The notes beneath the pieces are model-generated. The model was not told the DNA's origin. It did not search any database and saw only the letters and a list, made by a program, of their open reading frames with translations. The position numbers and the translations under genes are program-made. Below, piece by piece: positions 8,075-15,212 of a DNA stretch of 19,240 nt (position 1 is the stretch's first letter; each line of letters opens with the position of its first letter). Origin of the DNA: Treponema sp. UBA1798 (lineage in GTDB: Bacteria; Spirochaetota; Spirochaetia; Treponematales; Treponemataceae); assembly GCA_002319875.1 (NCBI GenBank), contig DCFS01000277.1:1-19240 (forward strand), written 5' to 3'.

Positions 8075-8704
8075 GTGGGTGGCATAAAAACTTTAGGCAA
8101 GACGATTGTTCTTCTGTTACTTATAATTATACTTGCGCTTGCCGGACTTTTATGGTTCGATTATCTCGGTGTTATACACGTTAAGACTATGTTTACGCCG
8201 TTTTACCGACTGATAGGGCGGGAACCGCAGACATACCCGACTGCAACATATTCCAAACCGATTACAGGTGACATAGACCAGGACCGACTGGATAAACAGC
8301 GTGAATCGCTTACTATCTTAAAGCAGGAACTTGATAAACGCGAGACTGATCTGGCTACGGCTGAAAAACAGAACCAGCAGGTGGCGCAGGAACTTGCCGA
8401 TAAACAGAAATCTGAAGATGAACGAGAAAAAACATTCAACAATGAGGTGAAAAAGTACGATGATAAAGAGGTAAACATCGTACAAATTTCGCAGAACCTG
8501 AAAGGAATGCCTCCGAAGAACGCTGTGGCGATCCTTGTCGCAATGGATGACCAGATGGTTATCGATGTACTGCGCAAGGTTGAAGAAGAGGCCCAGGCAG
8601 CAAAGACAACTTCCATGGTTGCGTATTGGCTTTCGCTGATGCCAGCGGACCGGGCTGCACAGATACAGCGGAAAATGGCCAGTAAACCGGAGACTCTGGA
8701 TTAA
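8075..8704 (+). CDS. flbB: FlbB, spirochete flagellar motor collar protein
   Basis: A 209-residue inner-membrane protein. The GTG start is chosen because AGGAG (8062-8066) sits eight bases upstream. The N-terminus has one strong transmembrane helix (about 10-28). After a short linker comes a long charged coiled coil (about 70-130, rich in Lys, Glu, Gln and Asp). The C-terminal domain has a MotE/MgtE-N-like pattern with GMPPKNAVAILVAMDD (144-159), VIDVLRKVEEE (162-172) and WLSLMPADRAAQI (185-197). Such a domain one position upstream of fliK and flgD matches the flbB position of Borrelia and Treponema flagellar operons. In Borrelia, FlbB is known to be a base protein of the spirochete-specific motor collar needed for stator assembly and filament orientation. 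The fliK gene follows after 53 bp. The assignment rests on architecture and gene order together. Confidence 0.85.
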   Translation: MGGIKTLGKTIVLLLLIIILALAGLLWFDYLGVIHVKTMFTPFYRLIGREPQTYPTATYSKPITGDIDQDRLDKQRESLTILKQELDKRETDLATAEKQNQQVAQELADKQKSEDEREKTFNNEVKKYDDKEVNIVQISQNLKGMPPKNAVAILVAMDDQMVIDVLRKVEEEAQAAKTTSMVAYWLSLMPADRAAQIQRKMASKPETLD

Positions 8705-8757
8705 TCATCCGGCTCTGCGGACAATACGCCGGTGTTTATACATTGGAGGTATTGCCC

Positions 8758-10215
8758 ATGCAGGCAGTCAACATCATCCTCGATACCATCCCCCAGTTGC
8801 AGAATCCTGCACCGCAGAAGACAATGGCTTGTGCAGAACAGAACGGAAATTCTTTTCTTGACAGGGTAAAATCAGAACTTTCAAAAGATCACAGTACAGA
8901 AGATGCAAAAGGTGTTACGCCGGCTGCCGGTCAGGAAAAGAAAACTCAGACTGTTCAGGAAAGCGGGCATGAAAGAGAAAGCGGCCAGGAAAAGAAAGAG
9001 CTGGTAAAACAAACGGAAACCGGCAGTACCGATTCGGAAAAGAATGCTACTGTTGATAGGGGCCGAGTTTCAGGCACAGATAAACCGGAAAAAATACCTG
9101 TACCGCAGGAAAAGAGTGCGGATACAGTCCTGAAAAAAGGGAAAAGTTCTGACCCTGCCGGAAAGAATAAAACAGATAAAAAGCAGGTTAGAGGTACCGA
9201 TGTACCGGTTGAATCCGCTGCAGACACGGCAAAACTGACCGCAGAACAGATTTCCTGGCTTAACGGGCAGAGCGTCAGGTCTGTGACACCGGCTCAGACT
9301 CCGGGTAGCGATAAAAAAAATCCTGCAGCTGATATTGTAACGGTAAAGGAAAACAGCGGGGAACAGCAGCAGGATAAGAAGACAGCTGCCGTTACTCTAA
9401 ACGATGCGCAGAATCTTTCCGTAACCGATCCGGGAGCACTTCTCCGGGATCTTGCGGCGGGAAAGACTCAGGGAAAATTGTCCGATGCAGAAGATAAATC
9501 CGGCGAAAAAGAGCATGGCAGTAAGAAGATCTCAAAACCGGCTGATACAGTCCTCTTTGATGTTACCGATCTGCGAACGGAAGCAGGTTCCCCCCAGGAA
9601 AAAATAAAAACTGCGGTAAAATCTGATTTTGTTACAAGTGTAAAATATGACGGGCAGAATAACGTCCAGATGACTCTTAACCTTACGAATCAGGTACAGC
9701 AGAATATCCTTTCTTCAAGTGATCAGGCGGCTTCCGCAACAGGATCCAATTTTCAGACAATGCTGGCGAACCAGCTGCAGCATAATGCGGCTGATTTTGT
9801 CCGGGCAGGATCAATCGTTTTGAGAGACAACAATGTGGGAAATATTAATCTCGTTCTGCATCCGGAATCGCTTGGAAACGTTAAGATAAGTCTTCAGCTT
9901 ACCGATAAAGTAATAGCAGGGCATATTACCGTTGCTTCACAGGAAGCATACAATGCATTCCATGAAAGTATCGGTAGTCTGCGGCAGGCATTTGCGCAGA
10001 ACGGTTTCGATTCGCCTACGTTCGACCTGTCATGGACCGGACAGCAGAACAGCAGTGCCGGGTCCGGCAACAGGGGCCAGGATCAGCCGGGTACTCAGTA
10101 CCGTTCGTCGCAGGTGTATGGTGATTTTGCCGCTTCAGACGGAGCAACTGCCGTATCCGGTGCTGTACCGGCAGCAGGTACAGCAGGTGATTACCGGGTA
10201 AATATTGTAGCCTGA
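8758..10215 (+). CDS. fliK: FliK, flagellar hook-length control protein
   Basis: A 485-residue protein that measures the hook and switches the flagellar export apparatus from hook to filament substrates. The ATG at 8758 is used because GGAGG (8745-8749) is eight bases upstream; the TTG at 8743 overlaps that site. The first two thirds are low-complexity and hydrophilic, full of Lys, Glu, Gln, Thr and Ser, as expected for the disordered ruler region. The C-terminal export-switch domain is at about 355-425, with VGNINLVLHPESLGNVKISL, an amphipathic stretch with AFHESIGSLRQAF, and NGFD, all typical of FliK C-terminal domains. The very C-terminus is Gly/Ser/Gln-rich. The gene lies between flbB and flgD. 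In treponemes this locus has also been called tap1. Confidence 0.9.
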   Translation: MQAVNIILDTIPQLQNPAPQKTMACAEQNGNSFLDRVKSELSKDHSTEDAKGVTPAAGQEKKTQTVQESGHERESGQEKKELVKQTETGSTDSEKNATVDRGRVSGTDKPEKIPVPQEKSADTVLKKGKSSDPAGKNKTDKKQVRGTDVPVESAADTAKLTAEQISWLNGQSVRSVTPAQTPGSDKKNPAADIVTVKENSGEQQQDKKTAAVTLNDAQNLSVTDPGALLRDLAAGKTQGKLSDAEDKSGEKEHGSKKISKPADTVLFDVTDLRTEAGSPQEKIKTAVKSDFVTSVKYDGQNNVQMTLNLTNQVQQNILSSSDQAASATGSNFQTMLANQLQHNAADFVRAGSIVLRDNNVGNINLVLHPESLGNVKISLQLTDKVIAGHITVASQEAYNAFHESIGSLRQAFAQNGFDSPTFDLSWTGQQNSSAGSGNRGQDQPGTQYRSSQVYGDFAASDGATAVSGAVPAAGTAGDYRVNIVA

Positions 10216-10238
10216 TTGAATTGAAAAAGAGGTGAATG

Positions 10239-10679
10239 ATGGAAGTTAATACCACCATGAGTGCATCGGAAAAACTGCAAACGCAGCTTTCAGTTGACAG
10301 TTTTAACAAAACGCTTGCCGTAAACGGACGTAAGGCAAGCCAGCAGTTGGGCAAGGATGATTTTCTGAAACTTTTACTGACCCAGTTATCGCATCAGGAT
10401 CCGACGAGTCCTATGGACAATAATCAGTTTATAGCCCAGATGGCCCAGTTTTCATCGCTTGAGCAGATGACAAATATGAGCAACGGCTTTACAAAAATGT
10501 CCGCAACGCTTTCATCTGCACAGGCGTTAACTACGATCGGAAAAACGGTCGACATTAGTCTTGGCGATACTACCACGCAGGGTGTTGTAGAGGGTGTTAC
10601 ACAGGGAGATCATCCCCAGGTGAAAGTGAACGGTATGTTTTACGATATGGATAAAATCAGCACTGTATACGGTAATTAA
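10239..10679 (+). CDS. flgD: FlgD, hook-cap scaffolding protein
   Basis: A 146-residue protein that caps the growing hook and guides addition of FlgE. Two adjacent ATG codons occur at 10236 and 10239; the second is preferred because AGAGG (10228-10232) lies six bases from it but only three from the first. The conserved FlgD N-terminal domain is clear: LGKDDFLKLLLTQLSHQDP, then PMDNNQFIAQMAQFSSLEQM. The C-terminus has short beta-strand-like stretches (TIGKTVDISL, KVNGMFYDMDKIS) but no room for the full FnIII/tudor-like C-terminal domain of enterobacterial FlgD, which is about 230 residues. It is therefore a short form, probably usual for spirochetes. It lies between fliK and flgE with short gaps, each gene having its own ribosome binding site. 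Confidence 0.92.
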   Translation: MEVNTTMSASEKLQTQLSVDSFNKTLAVNGRKASQQLGKDDFLKLLLTQLSHQDPTSPMDNNQFIAQMAQFSSLEQMTNMSNGFTKMSATLSSAQALTTIGKTVDISLGDTTTQGVVEGVTQGDHPQVKVNGMFYDMDKISTVYGN

Positions 10680-10702
10680 AGAAAGGACAGAGGGTTAATT
10701 AT

Positions 10703-12094
10703 ATGATGAGATCACTTTATGCCGGGGTTTCCGGTTTGCAGAACCATCAGACACGAATGGACGTTATCGGCAACAATATTGCCAATGTAAATACAACAGG
10801 TTTTAAACGCGGCCGTGTCAACTTTCAGGATATGATTTCCCAGCAGCTGTCCGGAGCTGCAAAACCGACAGTAGAAGTTGGTGGCGTCAATCCGAAGGAA
10901 GTAGGACTTGGTGTTACAACGGCTTCAATTGATACTGTGTTTACACAGGGAAACCTGGAATCAACCGGGATTGCTACCGATGTCGCAATACAGGGGAATG
11001 GTTTTTTCGTAATGAAAGACGGAGAGCAGACTTATTATACGCGTGCCGGTGCTTTCGGGGTCGATAAGAACGGAACACTTGTAAATCCTGCAAACGGTAT
11101 GAGAGTGCAGGGGTGGATGGCCAAAGAGTTGAACGGGGAAACGGTTCTTACTACAGCTGCCAGTCCGACGGATCTGGTAATTCCGATAGGCGCAAAGGAT
11201 CCTGCAAAAGCAACTGCAAATGTCAATTTCGCCTGTAACCTTGATAAAAACACTCCCGAAATTCTTCAGGGAGCAAGTGCTGCAGATATAGCAAAAGGTA
11301 CCTGGAATACCGAATTCAAGGTTTATGACAGTTTCGGTAATACGCATAACCTTGCTGTTTCGTTTACCCGTGTACCCGGAAATCCGAACCAGTGGCAGGC
11401 TAATGTACAGGTCGATCCCCAAAATGCAGACCAGACACAGACCCGCGTAGGACTCGGAACCACGGACGGGGTTCAGAATACGTTCCTTGTCAATTTCGAC
11501 AATACGGGAACACTCCAGTCTGTCACCGATTCCGCAGGAAATGTTTCAAATCCCGCCGGAAATATCGTGCTGCAGACATCATTTAATGTGCCGCAGTCAA
11601 ATCCTGATGCACAGGGGAATCCTTACCGCCAGACATTCAATATTGATCTTGGTACGATTGGCAGCCAGCGTAATACCGTCACGCAGTCTGCTGCGAAAAG
11701 CTCCACTAAGGCTTATGCGCAGGATGGCTATACGATGGGATATCTTGACAATTTTAAGATTGATTCGACCGGAACGATAACCGGAGTATACAGCAATGGC
11801 ACAAACCGTACAATCGGTCAGATTGCGCTTGCTTCATTTGCCAATCAGGGTGGCCTTGAAAAAGCAGGTGATAGTACCTATGTTGAATCAAACAACAGCG
11901 GAATCGCGAAGATCGGTGAAAGCGGAGTTGCGGGAAACGGCAGCATGCTGGCCGGGGCTCTCGAAATGTCAAACGTTGATCTTACCGAACAGTTTACCGA
12001 CATGATTGTTACCCAGCGTGGTTTCCAGTCTAATGCAAAGACAATCCAGACAGCCGATACGCTGCTTGAAACGGTACTCAGCCTGAAGCGATAA
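10703..12094 (+). CDS. flgE: FlgE, flagellar hook protein with lysinoalanine cross-link residues
   Basis: A 463-residue hook subunit, secreted by the flagellar export apparatus and polymerised in the periplasm. The ATG at 10703 has AGAGGG (10689-10694) eight bases upstream. The N-terminus MMRSLYAGVSGLQNHQTRMD and the following NNIANVNTTGFKRGRVNFQD are the classic axial-protein D0 motif. VAIQGNGFFV (94-103) and YYTRAGAF (111-118) follow. The C-terminus, with MSNVDLTEQFTDMIVTQRGF and TADTLLETVL, is the matching D0 helix. Lys165, Cys178 and Asn179 (in GAKDPAK and FACN) coincide in number with the T. denticola residues known to form and promote the lysinoalanine link between neighbouring subunits, which makes spirochete hooks unusually stable. 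The gene ends the operon and is followed by a strong terminator; flbD, motA and motB, expected next in related operons, are absent here. Confidence 0.96.
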   Translation: MMRSLYAGVSGLQNHQTRMDVIGNNIANVNTTGFKRGRVNFQDMISQQLSGAAKPTVEVGGVNPKEVGLGVTTASIDTVFTQGNLESTGIATDVAIQGNGFFVMKDGEQTYYTRAGAFGVDKNGTLVNPANGMRVQGWMAKELNGETVLTTAASPTDLVIPIGAKDPAKATANVNFACNLDKNTPEILQGASAADIAKGTWNTEFKVYDSFGNTHNLAVSFTRVPGNPNQWQANVQVDPQNADQTQTRVGLGTTDGVQNTFLVNFDNTGTLQSVTDSAGNVSNPAGNIVLQTSFNVPQSNPDAQGNPYRQTFNIDLGTIGSQRNTVTQSAAKSSTKAYAQDGYTMGYLDNFKIDSTGTITGVYSNGTNRTIGQIALASFANQGGLEKAGDSTYVESNNSGIAKIGESGVAGNGSMLAGALEMSNVDLTEQFTDMIVTQRGFQSNAKTIQTADTLLETVLSLKR

Positions 12095-12116
12095 AAAGAG
12101 TATAACATACTGAGAT

Positions 12117-12158
12117 AAAAAACACTGAACCGGAATCTTATCCTGTTCAGTGTTTTTT
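12117..12158 (+). terminator. Strong intrinsic terminator after flgE
   Basis: AAAAAACACTGAAC (12117-12130) pairs perfectly with GTTCAGTGTTTTTT (12145-12158), a 14-bp stem whose core is ACACTGAAC/GTTCAGTGT, with a 14-nt loop and a U run on the 3' side. The A-rich left arm could also let it act on the reverse strand. It ends the flagellar operon. Confidence 0.92.
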
Positions 12159-12213
12159 TTACATTAAAAATGCATTTATTTATCCATAATATCAAATATC
12201 GTCAAATTACCTT

Positions 12214-12242
12214 TTGCCTATTTATCATATAAATTTTATAAT
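12214..12242 (+). promoter_or_regulatory. Candidate sigma-70-type promoter for the PilN/PilO-like gene
   Basis: TTGCCT (12214-12219) and a perfect TATAAT (12237-12242) are spaced by 17 bp in an AT-rich gap between the flgE terminator and the next gene. The transcript would begin near 12249, leaving a leader of about 100 bases before the ATG at 12353, in which I see no obvious structure. Confidence 0.55.
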
Positions 12243-12352
12243 TAAACAAAATTCAAATAATAGCATAACGGACTGGAATGTAGTTTTGGCTCAATTAAAA
12301 ATATTACTTTCGTTCTTTTCTGTACAGTTGTTGCTGCTACAGAGGTAAACAC

Positions 12353-13720
12353 ATGATATTTTCTCGGTATCATCCGGTTGCAGACCGGCTTGGGTATGAA
12401 GTATTTATTCTGGATATTACCGGGATGGGTCGCAGACGCAGAATTGCAGCAGCCCGTTCTATGATTCAAAACCGATATACGGGCGAATTAAAAACTGCGC
12501 GGATCAGGTTGTTCAAAAACGGACCGAAGGACAACAGTTGGATATGTCTGGTATTTCAATCGAAAAAGAAATTCCGTACATGTGTATTTCCGACTTTATA
12601 TATTGTTAACCGTTTAAAAGAATTTACCGGATATGCAGGTTTCGCCGGCAAAAATTTTGTTGAATCAGTCAGGATGGAAAATGGAAGTGCTGTTTCAGCG
12701 ATAGTGGCTGGACGACCTTCCGGACGAGACGCTACAGGAGAACTTGCGCGTTTATGTCCTCAGGGAACTGTATATGGTAAAATTTTCAGATCGGAAACCG
12801 GATTTATTGCCGGTAGAAGAAAAGATTTACTGAAAGCTCCTGTCGGGAAACCTTCGTTAACAGACATCGTTGTAGCTGCTGTTTTGATAGATTGTGTGTC
12901 AGCTGCTGCGGTTCCGGTTGCAGGGTTATGTGCTGCCAGAATGCATGAAACGCTGGTCCGTGAAGACATGGTTCAGAAGCAGCAGCTTCAACAGCTTGGC
13001 ATGCTTCAGAAACAATACGAAGTCATGATGCAGGAAAAGTTATCCAGTGCTCATACGTTGATTCCTGTTTTGTACAACTGCGTGGAAAGAGATGATCGTA
13101 TCGATAAAATGATGATTACCGGGTCAACTTTTGAGATTGATGTACATACGCAGAATGCAAAGGCCCTGTGTATGCGCCTTGAAAACAGTGGTGTTGCAGG
13201 TCAGATAAAAATGAACCGCAGATTTATAAATACGGGAATGTCGTTTTCCGGTGACAGTGTCATATACAGCGGAGTTATACGAACAGATATAACGTATCCG
13301 GCTCAGTCGCAGTCGACTGCGGAAAAGACTGCGTTTTACAGTCAGAAAATAGAGGAAGAACAGTCTGAAAAAAATACAGTGCAGGAATCGGATATACTCA
13401 AGACGGTTACCCGGCTGCGCTCTGTTTTGAATAGTTGCGGATGTATGGAAAATTATCTGCAGTATAAACAGCAGAATAACGATATGGAGATTGAATATTC
13501 ATTTAATTCAAACTATACACAGTTTTTTAAGTTCTTAAAGTCCGCAGAAGAATTACAACCACCGGTCGGGTTTACTGCGGTTAATGTAGAAAAAGGTACC
13601 AGTAAAGACGAAATATGTGTCGTTGTATTGATTTATACCGGACTACCGGCACAAGAACCGGTTGCAGTACCGGATCTTGCTGTATCCTCGCCGAAAAAGA
13701 ACTTTGTTTTTATGCGGTAA
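12353..13720 (+). CDS. One-pass membrane protein with PilN/PilO or GspL/GspM-like architecture
   Basis: A 455-residue protein of uncertain function. The start is well supported by AGAGG (12341-12345), seven bases before the ATG. Residues 1-165 form a basic cytoplasmic-looking region with no motif I recognise. One hydrophobic helix spans about 170-194 (from DIVVAAVLID to LCAARM), followed by a Gln/Met/Lys-rich coiled coil (about 200-232). The exported part has two alpha/beta modules: one at about 250-315 (ITGSTFEIDVHTQNAKAL... VIYSGVIRTDITY) and one at about 350-430 (DMEIEYSFNSNYTQFFKFLK, then ICVVVLIYTG). This order (cytoplasmic region, helix, coiled coil, ferredoxin-like domains) is that of PilN/PilO in type IV pili and GspL/GspM in type II secretion. 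The resemblance is by architecture, and no other pilus or secretion gene is in the window. It has its own promoter, so it is not part of the flagellar operon. Confidence 0.6.
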   Translation: MIFSRYHPVADRLGYEVFILDITGMGRRRRIAAARSMIQNRYTGELKTARIRLFKNGPKDNSWICLVFQSKKKFRTCVFPTLYIVNRLKEFTGYAGFAGKNFVESVRMENGSAVSAIVAGRPSGRDATGELARLCPQGTVYGKIFRSETGFIAGRRKDLLKAPVGKPSLTDIVVAAVLIDCVSAAAVPVAGLCAARMHETLVREDMVQKQQLQQLGMLQKQYEVMMQEKLSSAHTLIPVLYNCVERDDRIDKMMITGSTFEIDVHTQNAKALCMRLENSGVAGQIKMNRRFINTGMSFSGDSVIYSGVIRTDITYPAQSQSTAEKTAFYSQKIEEEQSEKNTVQESDILKTVTRLRSVLNSCGCMENYLQYKQQNNDMEIEYSFNSNYTQFFKFLKSAEELQPPVGFTAVNVEKGTSKDEICVVVLIYTGLPAQEPVAVPDLAVSSPKKNFVFMR

Positions 13721-13822
13721 ATACAGGTGATACAACTCTCCATATTTACTGGCACGGCTGTCCGGTGGTGATATTAAAACAACCCCGGATTTAACTGATA
13801 AACAAAACTTCTTTAATAGGTA

Positions 13823-13960
13823 ATGGAAAATACGTCATTGTCAGTAACTGATTTTATCATTGATAAACCTCTGACGCGTAATCCAAAAGACATTTTTAAG
13901 ATTACACGTCAGGCTGACATCGCTATCATGCAGTCTGCCACCGATAATGCGGGCACATGA
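13823..13960 (+). CDS. Small ORF of 45 residues, possible remnant or small protein
   Basis: An ATG at 13823 opens a 45-residue frame ending at TGA 13958-13960. The product begins MENTSLSVTDFIID and continues KPLTRNPKDIFKI, then TRQADIAIMQSATDNAGT. Composition is balanced and protein-like, and I recognise no family. AGG lies only two to three bases upstream of the ATG, so initiation is weak. The ATG overlaps the stop of another open stretch (TAATG): in that upstream frame, codons from about 13760 to 13823 read LSGGDIKTTPDLTDKQNFFN and have no usable start codon. Two protein-like stretches in adjacent frames may mean a decayed gene with a frameshift. The rest of 13721-13972 shows nothing else I can support. 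Confidence 0.3.
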   Translation: MENTSLSVTDFIIDKPLTRNPKDIFKITRQADIAIMQSATDNAGT

Positions 13961-13972
13961 AACAGTGCTTTG

Positions 13973-14905
13973 CTAGAGGGAAAGCCGTACGCTGACAGCT
14001 CCGGCTGGAAGGGCTTTGCGGAAATCATAACTGCCGCTGACCGTTATATCCAGTATAAGCAGATCGAGTCCGATACCACCGAATATCTGCGGCTGTATAC
14101 TTTCTGTCCCGAATCCGCGGTCGGAACTGCCTGAATCGGATGTTTTATATGAGCTATACTGCTTTATATAGTTTGTGTAAGCGCTGTTTACATTCCAGTC
14201 CCAGTCAGCAGATGATTTTGATACGAGAACACGTGCTCCTGCAAACGGTACAAAGATAAGAATTTTTTTTGATATCTGGGTATCGATGAAAAGCGTTGTC
14301 GTATTGAAATCAAGATTTATATCCGCATCGTCGCTGTCTGCACTCACACTGCCATTCAGATAATAAAACCCGCCGCCAACCGACCATTTAGGAAGCAGAC
14401 CGCCTTTCAGCAGCGCATAGCGGACATCCATACCAATAGTATAGAAATCGAATGAAACAGGATCTATTGCAGATTCATATGCACCGAGCGACGACGTATC
14501 CAGTTTGCAAAATGTAAATCCGACATCGAACGGCAGTATGATGCCGCCAATACGAACATCTGCGGTAACAGTCGGAAAGGCCAGCGTATCGCTGAATCCT
14601 TTTATATCAAGCTGCTCAGCTGCTTTTTTAAGATCTGAGAGATCCAGTTCCGTTACTCCTGCATTAATTCCAAAGCCGAAATGAGGCGGTATGGAGGGAA
14701 CAAGTTTTCCAATCCATGCATCTGCCCATACGTTTTGCTGTGTAACCGTGTTCGGAATGACATCAAGCAGCGTATCAGTAAATCCGCTGAGACCGTCTGC
14801 TATAGCAGACGAATCGGGAATCGTATAATCTGCTGCAGTGACAGCGAAAACAGCAAGGAAACTGCAAGCCAGCCAGGCGAAAATTTTTTTTACCATATGT
14901 TTCAT
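13973..14905 (-). CDS. Putative outer-membrane beta-barrel protein
   Basis: A 310-residue exported protein. The ATG at 14905 has AAGGAG five bases upstream on the minus strand. The signal peptide MKHMVKKIFAWLACSFLAVF...VTAA has a basic start, a hydrophobic core and an Ala-x-Ala-type end, so cleavage is likely near 24-25. Cys14 lies inside the hydrophobic core and does not form a lipobox. The mature part alternates short amphipathic strands with turns rich in Gly, Ser and Asp: HFGFGINAGVTEL, ADVRIGGIILPFDVGFTF, YTIGMDVRYALL, WSVGGGFYYLNGSV, TTTLFIDTQI, and the final AVSVRLSL, a plausible terminal barrel strand. About 10 to 14 strands would fit its length. Treponeme outer-membrane proteins of this kind exist, but I cannot name the family or substrate. 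It converges on the region with small ORFs, with no clear terminator seen. Confidence 0.7.
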   Translation of the reverse strand: MKHMVKKIFAWLACSFLAVFAVTAADYTIPDSSAIADGLSGFTDTLLDVIPNTVTQQNVWADAWIGKLVPSIPPHFGFGINAGVTELDLSDLKKAAEQLDIKGFSDTLAFPTVTADVRIGGIILPFDVGFTFCKLDTSSLGAYESAIDPVSFDFYTIGMDVRYALLKGGLLPKWSVGGGFYYLNGSVSADSDDADINLDFNTTTLFIDTQISKKILIFVPFAGARVLVSKSSADWDWNVNSAYTNYIKQYSSYKTSDSGSSDRGFGTESIQPQIFGGIGLDLLILDITVSGSYDFRKALPAGAVSVRLSL

Positions 14906-14944
14906 ATATTCTCCTTTTGAGGTCTGGAAGTTACTACTGATCAG

Positions 14945-14976
14945 ATTATACAGTCAGCTATATCTATGCCCGTAAA
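14945..14976 (-). promoter_or_regulatory. Candidate promoter for the outer-membrane protein gene
   Basis: On the minus strand a perfect TATAAT (14950 to 14945) lies about 40 bases before the start codon, leaving a leader that contains the AAGGAG site. The best -35, TTTACG (14976 to 14971), is 20 bp away, so recognition would rest mainly on the -10. Confidence 0.35.
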
Positions 14977-15085
14977 CCGTTAGCTGTTCTTAGAATACAC
15001 TGATTATATCCTGATAACTTAAGCAATAGTTCTTTTCTTAATTTTATAATACTGCCGATTTAAAAACAAGACTGATGTTTTTTAC

Positions 15086-15118
15086 CGGGAAAGCAGAAGA
15101 TGATCTTTTTTGTTCCCG
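15086..15118 (+). repeat. Hairpin in the gap between the outer-membrane protein and cyclase genes
   Basis: CGGGAA (15086-15091) and TTCCCG (15113-15118) form a 6-bp stem, and the loop contains a second perfect stem (AAGAT/ATCTT). It lies upstream of the predicted cyclase promoter, so it is not part of that mRNA. A role as an operator or as the end of another transcript is open. Confidence 0.35.
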
Positions 15119-15143
15119 TTATTAAGAAATATATGATAAATTC

Positions 15144-15172
15144 TTGTATCACATAAAAAAATAGTATATAGT
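15144..15172 (+). promoter_or_regulatory. Candidate promoter for the diguanylate cyclase gene
   Basis: TTGTAT (15144-15149) and TATAGT (15167-15172) are spaced by 17 bp, with the same -35 hexamer as the flbB promoter. The transcript would start near 15179, about 34 bases before the preferred ATG. Confidence 0.45.
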
Positions 15173-15212
15173 GCGCATTATATAAATATTGACAACAGTG
15201 CAAAAATTCATA

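Noticed and set aside
8743..8757. TTG start for FliK
   Set aside because: The TTG overlaps the GGAGG site that serves the ATG at 8758.
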